Assembly: GCA_913048385.1 (NCBI GenBank)
Contig: CAJWVZ010000007.1
Location: 44,639 to 108,638 of the forward strand
Origin: an uncultured Gammaproteobacteria bacterium
Lineage (GTDB): Bacteria > Pseudomonadota > Gammaproteobacteria > Pseudomonadales > Pseudohongiellaceae
Direction of reading: 5' to 3'
Length of the DNA stretch: 64,000 nt
The stretch's first letter is position 1, and each line of letters begins with the position of its first letter. The translations under genes were made by a program, and so were the position numbers. The notes beneath the pieces were generated by a model. That model made no database searches and was not told where the DNA came from. It was given only the letters and a program-made list of their open reading frames with translations. Of this stretch, positions 58,394 through 64,000 are shown in pieces.

Positions 58394-59112
58394 TGACCGC
58401 GAGAATAAGAAACAGCAAAACTCTTAAACTGTATCGCACTCCAACCCATCAATGCAGTTATCGAGAGCAAGAGCTCGCAAGCACCGTTTTCATCGACCCC
58501 GACACACAGATTACACCTCGAATTAATAGCGAGCTCACTGAGATGGGTTTTCGTCGAAGCGGCTCGCATATTTACCGACCCGACTGTAAAACTTGTAACG
58601 CCTGCGTTCCATGTCGAATTGATGTAAAAAACTTCAAATGGTCGAGTCGTTTTAAGAGAATTTGGCGCCGCAATCAGGACCTAGAAATCATCGAATTAGA
58701 AACCTCAGAAGATCAGGAAAGCATTGCACTTTATCAAAACTATATCGCTACAAAACACAACGATGGGGACATGTACCCTGCAACGCTGGAGCAATTTCGC
58801 GACTTTATAGCTGCACGCACATCATCAACAAAATTTATAGAAATGCGATACAAAAATAATCTCTGTGCGGTAAGCGTTGTCGATTACCTCGAAGATGGCC
58901 TATCAGCCGTTTATACTTATTATGATATATCTTTCGCATCTCGATCACTTGGCTATCTAGCAATCCTGTATCAGATAAAAAAAGCACAGACCCTCAATCT
59001 CTCTTATGTTTTCCTGGGGTACTGGATTAAAGGGTGCAAAAAAATGTCGTATAAAACTGATTTTCGCCCAATAGAAATTCTAGTAGGCAACCGCTGGATT
59101 AAAGCCACATAG
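58393..59112 (+). CDS. bpt: Aspartate/glutamate leucyl-tRNA--protein transferase
   Basis: The 239-residue enzyme of the Bpt (bacterial ATE) family adds Leu to N-terminal Asp or Glu, feeding the N-degron pathway. The N-terminal CSYREQELASTVFIDPD, MGFRRSGSHIYRPDCKTC with the conserved NACVPCRI cysteines, and YTYYDISFASRSLGYLAILY are diagnostic. It is absent from E. coli but present in Pseudomonas and Vibrio at this locus. Its stop codon lies in an inverted repeat that also overlaps the infA -35 box. Confidence 0.93.
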   Translation: MTARIRNSKTLKLYRTPTHQCSYREQELASTVFIDPDTQITPRINSELTEMGFRRSGSHIYRPDCKTCNACVPCRIDVKNFKWSSRFKRIWRRNQDLEIIELETSEDQESIALYQNYIATKHNDGDMYPATLEQFRDFIAARTSSTKFIEMRYKNNLCAVSVVDYLEDGLSAVYTYYDISFASRSLGYLAILYQIKKAQTLNLSYVFLGYWIKGCKKMSYKTDFRPIEILVGNRWIKAT

Positions 59113-59138
59113 CAAAACGCATATTTTAGGTTTTGCTA
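59110..59138. repeat. Inverted repeat spanning the bpt stop and the infA -35 box
   Basis: TAGCAAAAC (59110-59118) and GTTTTGCTA (59130-59138) are perfect 9-bp complements around an 11-base centre. The left arm contains the bpt stop codon; the right arm contains the TTGCTA used as the infA -35. AAAA rather than T follows on the plus strand, so it would terminate weakly in that direction. Confidence 0.65.
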
Positions 59139-59161
59139 AAAAGTGCAAAATCGGGCACAAT
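59133..59161 (+). promoter_or_regulatory. Probable sigma-70 promoter of infA
   Basis: TTGCTA (59133-59138), a 17-bp spacer and CACAAT (59156-59161) precede infA. A GC-rich GCGCGCC stretch follows immediately, as in stringently controlled translation genes. Predicted leader is about 23 nt. Confidence 0.5.
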
Positions 59162-59190
59162 GCGCGCCTTAACTGGTTTGAGGCTAATCA

Positions 59191-59409
59191 ATGGCAAAAG
59201 AAGATCAAATAGAAATGGAAGGCGAGGTAGTAGACACACTACCTAATACAATGTTTCGAGTGAAACTAGAAAATGGACATATAGTGACTGCTCATATCTC
59301 AGGAAAAATGCGCAAAAACTATATTCGAATTCTTACCGGCGACCAAGTGCGAGTTGAGCTCACACCATACGATTTGACTAAGGGAAGAATAACTTATCGG
59401 GCTCGGTAA
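59191..59409 (+). CDS. infA: Translation initiation factor IF-1
   Basis: The 72-residue OB-fold protein binds the A site of the 30S subunit during initiation. The sequence [20 protein letters not shown] and the closing [12 protein letters not shown] are nearly identical to E. coli IF-1, and the length is the same. It lies between bpt and the convergent clpA, the same place as in Pseudomonas. Confidence 0.98.
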   Translation: MAKEDQIEMEGEVVDTLPNTMFRVKLENGHIVTAHISGKMRKNYIRILTGDQVRVELTPYDLTKGRITYRAR

Positions 59410-59424
59410 AAGACGCGTCACCTT

Positions 59425-61725
59425 TTAAGAACTGACCTCCTTTACGGGATTTTTTATCCTTCCTTTTTTTTCTACTTGAGAAATCATTTCTAGAACGATC
59501 TTACCATCTTTTGCGGACACAACGACTTGACCTCCACCGCTTGCCAGTTTCCCAAACAGTATATCCTCTGCGATAGCTTTTTTGAGTTTATCTTGAATTA
59601 AACGCCCCATTGGCCTTGCTCCCATTGACTCGCTATAACCATGCTCTTGAAACCAGTCAACCGCACTTTCTTCAACCTTCAGCGCAACATTTTTAGAATC
59701 TAATTGAACCTGCATTTCAACAAGAAACTTGTCCACAACCGTTCTTATGGTATCTCTACCAAGGCTCCCAAATTGAACTATCACGTCAAGCCGATTTCGA
59801 AACTCTGGGGTAAATGATTTTTTAATTATCTCCATGCCATCGGTCGAGTGGTCTTGCTCACTAAAACCAATAGAAGATCGAGCCATCTCTTGGGCGCCGG
59901 CGTTTGTCGTCATAACGAGAATGACATTCCGGAAATCAGCATGTCGCCCGTTATTATCGGTCAAGGTTCCATGGTCCATAACTTGAAGCAACAGATTAAA
60001 GACATCCGGATGGGCTTTTTCAATTTCGTCAAGTAATAAAACGCAGTGTGGATTTTTACTCACCGCCTCAGTGAGAAGCCCGCCTTGATCAAACCCTACA
60101 TAACCGGGAGGGGCTCCGATGAGGCGACTGACAGTGTGTCGCTCCATATACTCGCTCATATCAAATCTAAGTAATTCAATGCCTAGAATATTTGCAAGCT
60201 GCTTGCTGACCTCAGTCTTTCCAACACCTGTTGGTCCGGCAAACAAAAAAGACCCCACAGGTTTATCATCAGAGCCAAGTCCCGCCCTAGAGAGCTTTAT
60301 CGCACTTGCGAGCGACGATATTGCATCGTCTTGACCGAAAACCACCATCTTCAAATTCTTCTCAAGATTCTTCAATGACTCAAGATCAGAGTTTGAGACA
60401 TGCTTTGGAGGTATCCTAGCAATAACAGCAACAACTTTTTCAATATCGCTGACCTGCAAGAGTTTTTTACGCTTACTGGGCGGCTGTAATCTTTGATACG
60501 CTCCTGCTTCATCAATTACGTCGATCGCCTTGTCAGGCATATATCGATCATTAATGTATTTACCCGCAAGTTCGGCTGCAGCCATTAAAGCTTTGTCTGA
60601 GTACCTTAAGTCGTGATGCTTCTCAAATCTTGTTTTTAGTCCTCTTAAAATTTTATAAGTTGTGTTGACATCAGGTTCATCCACATCAATCTTCTGAAAG
60701 CGGCGAGACAAGGCCCGGTCTTTATCGAAAATACCCCGATACTCTTGATATGTAGTTGACCCAAAACATCGGAGGTTTCCTGAGGTTAGAGCAGGCTTAA
60801 GCAAATTTGAGGCATCCATAACCCCGCCTGATACGGACCCAGCCCCGATTATTGTATGTATTTCATCGATAAAAAGAATTGCTTGTTTTTCAGCCTTGAG
60901 CTCTTTCAAAACAGCTTTTAATCGTTTCTCGAAGTCGCCTCTATATTTAGTGCCGGCCAACAAAGATCCAAGATCAAGTGAATATATAACACTATCAGCG
61001 AGTACCTCAGGAACATCCTGGTCCACAATAAGCTTTGCAAGCCCCTCGGCAACTGCTGTCTTTCCAACACCGGACTCACCGACCAAGAGGGGATTATTTT
61101 TCTGACGACGAGAAAGAACCTGTACGACTCGATAAACCTCCTTCTCTCGGCCGATTAACGGATCGATGGCGCCTTCTTTAGCCATCTCATTAAGGTTCTC
61201 CGCAAATTGAGACAAAGCACTTTTTGTTTCTCCCATGCCATCGGAACCTTGACTGTTCGGGGTGCCATTTAAATCGTCTGCATTAGACTCGTCTTTAGTT
61301 GCGCCATGTGAAATGTAATTAACAACGTCAATTCTGGAAACGTTTTGCTTTTCGAGAAAATAAACAGCTTGGCTATCTTGCTCGCCAAAAATCGCAACAA
61401 GCACATTCGCGCCCGTAACTTCATTATTCCCTGATGACTGAACGTGAAACACAGCTCGCTGCAAGACTCGCTGGAAACCCAACGTGGGCTGGGTATCGTA
61501 TTCCTTTTCTTCGACGTCAATAATGGACATCTCTTGAGATATAAACTCCTCGATATCCTTACCTAATCGTGAGAGATCGCAACTGCAGGCCAAAAGAACT
61601 TCCAGAGCCCTATCATTTTCCAAGAGACCCTGAAGAAGATGCTCAACCGTAATGAATTCATGACGCTTTTCTCGAGCGTTATGGAATGCTGAATTGAGAC
61701 TCTTTTCTAAATCTTTGCTGAGCAT
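59425..61725 (-). CDS. clpA: ATP-dependent Clp protease ATP-binding subunit ClpA
   Basis: The 766-residue AAA+ unfoldase works with ClpP. An N-terminal repeat domain (about 1-145) binds ClpS. The first AAA domain has GESGVGKTAVAEGLA and LFIDEIHTIIGAG; the second has FAGPTGVGKTEVSKQLA, LLLDEIEKAHPDVFN and ends with GARPMGRLIQDKLKKAIAED. The short linker between the domains marks it as ClpA rather than ClpB or ClpC. clpS lies 59 bp upstream on the same strand, forming a clpS-clpA pair. Confidence 0.97.
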   Translation of the reverse strand: MLSKDLEKSLNSAFHNAREKRHEFITVEHLLQGLLENDRALEVLLACSCDLSRLGKDIEEFISQEMSIIDVEEKEYDTQPTLGFQRVLQRAVFHVQSSGNNEVTGANVLVAIFGEQDSQAVYFLEKQNVSRIDVVNYISHGATKDESNADDLNGTPNSQGSDGMGETKSALSQFAENLNEMAKEGAIDPLIGREKEVYRVVQVLSRRQKNNPLLVGESGVGKTAVAEGLAKLIVDQDVPEVLADSVIYSLDLGSLLAGTKYRGDFEKRLKAVLKELKAEKQAILFIDEIHTIIGAGSVSGGVMDASNLLKPALTSGNLRCFGSTTYQEYRGIFDKDRALSRRFQKIDVDEPDVNTTYKILRGLKTRFEKHHDLRYSDKALMAAAELAGKYINDRYMPDKAIDVIDEAGAYQRLQPPSKRKKLLQVSDIEKVVAVIARIPPKHVSNSDLESLKNLEKNLKMVVFGQDDAISSLASAIKLSRAGLGSDDKPVGSFLFAGPTGVGKTEVSKQLANILGIELLRFDMSEYMERHTVSRLIGAPPGYVGFDQGGLLTEAVSKNPHCVLLLDEIEKAHPDVFNLLLQVMDHGTLTDNNGRHADFRNVILVMTTNAGAQEMARSSIGFSEQDHSTDGMEIIKKSFTPEFRNRLDVIVQFGSLGRDTIRTVVDKFLVEMQVQLDSKNVALKVEESAVDWFQEHGYSESMGARPMGRLIQDKLKKAIAEDILFGKLASGGGQVVVSAKDGKIVLEMISQVEKKGRIKNPVKEVSS

Positions 61726-61784
61726 ATAACTATCCTAAAGTGCTTGGTGTCGTATCGAAAAAAAAACGTGGCTGATGTTAAAAC

Positions 61785-62120
61785 TTAACTGTCAAGTTCA
61801 ACCTCACACAACAATGGTTGTTGCGAGCTTTTTGAGAAATCGTTTACTTGCGCTGCTTTGCTTTCAGCAATATCTCTTGTATATGTCCCACATACGCCCT
61901 TTCCTTCAGTATGGACTTTTAGCATGACCTGAGTCGCTTTTTCAGCGTCCATCCCAAAGAAAATTTTTAAGACCTCGATTACAAACTCCATCGGAGTGTA
62001 GTCATCATTTAGTAACACAACCCTATAAAGGGGTGGCCGCTTTAGTTCAGGCTTCGATATTTCTAAGACAGAGCCCAAATCATCGTAAGTTTCCTCGTCA
62101 TTCTGCGATACTATAATCAT
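61785..62120 (-). CDS. clpS: Clp protease adaptor ClpS
   Basis: The 111-residue adaptor delivers N-degron substrates to ClpAP. The diagnostic segment is [20 protein letters not shown], where the acidic DD and following residues bind the alpha-amino group, then [26 protein letters not shown]-type helix and [18 protein letters not shown]. It lies upstream of clpA and divergent from the cspD-like gene, the arrangement found in E. coli and Pseudomonas. Confidence 0.96.
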   Translation of the reverse strand: MIIVSQNDEETYDDLGSVLEISKPELKRPPLYRVVLLNDDYTPMEFVIEVLKIFFGMDAEKATQVMLKVHTEGKGVCGTYTRDIAESKAAQVNDFSKSSQQPLLCEVELDS

Positions 62121-62296
62121 GATAATTTTAAATTGTTTCCTAAATTGAAGCTAAATGATGTTCAGTTAATGAAGCGGCTACGCGACTTTCCGGGTGTTTT
62201 ATATTCTATACTAACCATTGGGAGGAATACGAAAAAATCTGTACCTTTGCCCTTCAAGACCTGTACAAGAGTATTAGGAGCTCTTTCTCGATCTCT

Positions 62297-62325
62297 TTGA
62301 CATACAGGTAACCTTAGTCTAATGT
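62297..62325 (+). promoter_or_regulatory. Possible promoter of the cspD-like gene
   Basis: A perfect TTGACA (62297-62302) is followed after 17 bp by TAATGT (62320-62325), a weak -10. It lies in the 297-bp gap between divergent clpS and the cold-shock gene and would give a leader of about 85 nt. I saw nothing else recognisable in that gap. Confidence 0.4.
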
Positions 62326-62417
62326 AGTATTTGCGTTATCGATAAAGTCGGTTCGCTAAAGAAATAAAACCTCGCAAGCAGCTAAATCAATAATAATAAG
62401 CGAAAGGGGTAAGCTCT

Positions 62418-62681
62418 ATGTCTGTAGGCGTTGTGAAGTGGTTTAATAATGCAAAAGGTTTCGGATTTATTATTTCTGAGGATGGGAACGAAGACCTTTT
62501 TGCTCACTACTCGGCGATAACAATGGATGGGTATAAGACACTAAAGGCCGGGCAGCCGGTAACGTTCGACGTTACCAAAGGAGAAAAAGGGCTTCATGCT
62601 ATAAACATAGCGGCCGTTCCTAATCCCGAGTTGAGCGAGGCGTCCGCAACGGAAGCGTCGCAGGACATTCCTACAGAGTAA
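62418..62681 (+). CDS. cspD: Cold-shock-domain protein, CspD-like
   Basis: The 87-residue protein has one cold-shock domain (residues 1-68) with RNP1 (NAKGFGFI) and RNP2 (EDLFAHYSAI), which bind single-stranded nucleic acid. The C-terminal extension is acidic and Ala/Glu-rich (ATEASQDIPTE). Position next to clpS/clpA and the extended tail indicate CspD, which in E. coli blocks replication in stationary phase; here that role is inferred. AAAGGGG precedes the ATG. Confidence 0.9.
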   Translation: MSVGVVKWFNNAKGFGFIISEDGNEDLFAHYSAITMDGYKTLKAGQPVTFDVTKGEKGLHAINIAAVPNPELSEASATEASQDIPTE

Positions 62682-62708
62682 ACAGCTAGGCAAGGTGAGC
62701 CCGCAAAG

Positions 62709-63248
62709 TTGACGCGCATCATACTCTTGAACAAGCCTTACGGCGTCCTTTCACAATTCACCACCGATTCAGTCTCGGAGACTTTGAAAACCTTCATCCG
62801 AGAGTCTGGTTTTTATCCCGCGGGTCGGCTTGATAAAGATTCAGAAGGTCTAATAATCTTGACGAAGGATGGGAACCTGCAATCGCAGATCTCCGATCCC
62901 AAATATGGAAAGAATAAGGTTTATGTGGTTCAAGTTGAGGGACGTGTTAGTAAAACGCAGGTTGAACGTCTCAAAGAGGGCGTTCAACTGAAAGATGGGC
63001 ATGCAAGAGCGATTGAAGCCCGAATAATAGCTCCGCCCTCTATATGGGATAGATTTCCCCCAATCCGCGAGAGAAAGCATATTCCAACCAGCTGGATTGA
63101 AATCACTTTAAATGAAGGAAAAAATCGACAAGTCCGTCGAATGACCGCTAAAATCGGTTTTCCAACCCTGCGATTAGTAAGAATATCAATTGCAAATTGG
63201 TCTCTCGGAAATCTGCAGCCAGGCGAGTCAATATCCTTGAATATTTAG
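62709..63248 (+). CDS. rluE: 23S rRNA pseudouridine synthase RluE
   Basis: The 179-residue RsuA-family enzyme modifies U2457 of 23S rRNA in E. coli. It lacks an S4 domain, as RluE does. The catalytic aspartate is in AGRLDKDSEGLIILTKDG; KVYVVQVEG and LNEGKNRQVRRMTAKIGFPTL are the other family motifs. The start is TTG 62709, with AAGGTGAG 9 bases ahead and no closer ATG. In Pseudomonas icd lies between cspD and this gene; here it is missing. Confidence 0.92.
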   Translation: MTRIILLNKPYGVLSQFTTDSVSETLKTFIRESGFYPAGRLDKDSEGLIILTKDGNLQSQISDPKYGKNKVYVVQVEGRVSKTQVERLKEGVQLKDGHARAIEARIIAPPSIWDRFPPIRERKHIPTSWIEITLNEGKNRQVRRMTAKIGFPTLRLVRISIANWSLGNLQPGESISLNI

Positions 63249-63715
63249 ACAGACCATCGGCGAATGGCCTCAACGTCAGTATCGCGGCTCTGCACCCATT
63301 GACCTTCTCCGTTATCATTCTCTTTCTCTTTCTTCCAAAACGGCGCCTTGCTTTTGAGAAAATCCATGATGAACGATGCTGACTCAAATGCTGCGAGCCG
63401 ATGAGCACTGGCTGTGCCAACGAACACGATTTGATCCTGCGGTTTGAGAAGTCCTACACGATGAATGATGCGAACATCAAGCAGGTCCCATCTCTCGCGC
63501 GCGTCTGACTCGATCTTTTGTAGTGCCTTTTCTGTCATTCCAGGGTAATGCTCTAGCAAAAGCGTTTTTATTGACCTCTTCGACTCGGTTCCAGGCTGGT
63601 AGAACTCCCTAACTAAGCCTGAAAAAGTAACTATTGCACCTGCGTCGCCTGCAATTTTTCGTATACTTTCGTACTCAAAGCCAATATCAAAATCATGCTC
63701 ACGAATCTCGATCAT
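63245..63715 (-). CDS. moaE: Molybdopterin synthase catalytic subunit MoaE
   Basis: The 156-residue large subunit of molybdopterin synthase inserts sulfur into precursor Z. GAIVTFSGLVREF, LLLEHYPGMTEKAL, RVGLLKPQDQIVFVGTASAH and SKAPFWKKE with the active-site lysine are typical. ATG 63715 is 1 bp from the moaD stop, so the two synthase subunits are translated in tandem. Its 3' end overlaps the convergent rluE by 4 bp. Confidence 0.95.
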   Translation of the reverse strand: MIEIREHDFDIGFEYESIRKIAGDAGAIVTFSGLVREFYQPGTESKRSIKTLLLEHYPGMTEKALQKIESDARERWDLLDVRIIHRVGLLKPQDQIVFVGTASAHRLAAFESASFIMDFLKSKAPFWKKEKENDNGEGQWVQSRDTDVEAIRRWSV

Positions 63716-63716
63716 C

Positions 63717-63983
63717 TCAGCCCCCTGTCATCGGGGGAAAAAACGCTACCTCGTCCCCTTCTGATATCGCAGTTTCACTTGTCGCAAGCTCTTGATTTAC
63801 CGATACGAGCAGTGGGGCCACGCCTGCGTTTTGAACTTCCAAAAATTTTTTATTTTGCGTTGCCATTAGGACCACTAAATCCGAGACACGCGCAGTGCCG
63901 CCAGCAAGTTCAATTTTTTCCTTGTCACAACCCATGGCCTCGCGAACAGAGGCAAAATAAAGAATATCGACTACAAAACTCAT
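63717..63983 (-). CDS. moaD: Molybdopterin synthase sulfur carrier subunit MoaD
   Basis: The 88-residue beta-grasp protein ends in PPMTGG, the C-terminal double glycine that is thiocarboxylated by MoeB. DILYFASVREAMG at the N-terminus and SEGDEVAFFPP near the end are typical. GAGG precedes the ATG. The start overlaps an upstream stop codon, so it is part of a longer moa operon that runs past the window edge. Confidence 0.94.
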   Translation of the reverse strand: MSFVVDILYFASVREAMGCDKEKIELAGGTARVSDLVVLMATQNKKFLEVQNAGVAPLLVSVNQELATSETAISEGDEVAFFPPMTGG

Positions 63984-64000
63984 GCCTCTTGACCCCGTTG
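63980..64000 (-). CDS. Possible 3' end of a further moa gene (partial)
   Basis: On the minus strand an open frame runs from the window edge to a TGA at 63980-63982 that overlaps the moaD ATG (ATGA). Only six codons are visible (Q-R-G-Q-E-A). By gene order this would be the tail of moaC, but the sequence is too short to confirm. Confidence 0.3.
   Translation of the reverse strand, partial: QRGQEA

Overview
The window is a continuous, gene-dense stretch of a gammaproteobacterial chromosome with moderate to low GC. Three blocks have the gene content and order known from Pseudomonas and E. coli: gltA/sdhCDAB/sucAB-lpd-sucCD, yceD-rpmF-fabD-fabG-acpP-fabF-mltG-tmk-holB, and yccA-tusDCBE-serS through ftsK-trxB-aat-bpt-infA-clpA-clpS-cspD. 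A TonB2-type energising operon and a Spinster-type MFS transporter suggest a free-living, probably marine, heterotroph. I cannot name a genus from sequence alone. No phage, IS element, CRISPR array or rRNA operon was seen.

Layout: 1-5.3 kb holds the 3' part of hrpA, mlaA, a TerB-domain gene, dusA, gltX and tRNA-Ala(GGC). 5.3-18 kb is the TCA block: citrate synthase faces away from a long sdh-suc cluster that encodes succinate dehydrogenase, 2-oxoglutarate dehydrogenase with its E3, and succinyl-CoA synthetase. 18.3-23.5 kb is a six-gene operon (DUF3450, TtpC-like protein, ExbB, ExbD, TonB, TPR protein). 23.6-25.7 kb is htpG behind a near-perfect heat-shock (sigma-32) promoter. 25.7-35.8 kb holds argS, rluC and the fatty-acid operon, which lacks plsX, fabH and pabC.

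35.8-49.3 kb is the accessory part of the window. It contains an FAD oxidoreductase, an AlkB-type dioxygenase, a nitronate monooxygenase, a lone tyrosine recombinase preceded by a perfect 17-bp inverted repeat, the Prc protease, a secreted esterase, an MFS transporter and a five-gene minus-strand cluster (45.0-48.6 kb). Four members of that cluster encode unrecognised secreted proteins of about 235 residues. Each looks like a tandem duplication of one ~100-residue unit, and two are clear paralogues. This cluster is the best candidate here for something undescribed. tRNA-Ser(TGA) follows.

49.5-64 kb returns to conserved housekeeping genes: yccA, tusDCBE (tRNA 2-thiouridine sulfur relay), serS, crcB, lolA, ftsK, trxB, the two N-degron transferases aat and bpt, infA, clpA, clpS, a cspD-like gene, rluE, moaE and moaD. 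Aat, Bpt, ClpS and ClpA together make a complete N-end-rule pathway within about 4.5 kb.

Coordinates and starts were checked by eye. Functions come from recognised motifs and conserved gene order, not from database searches.
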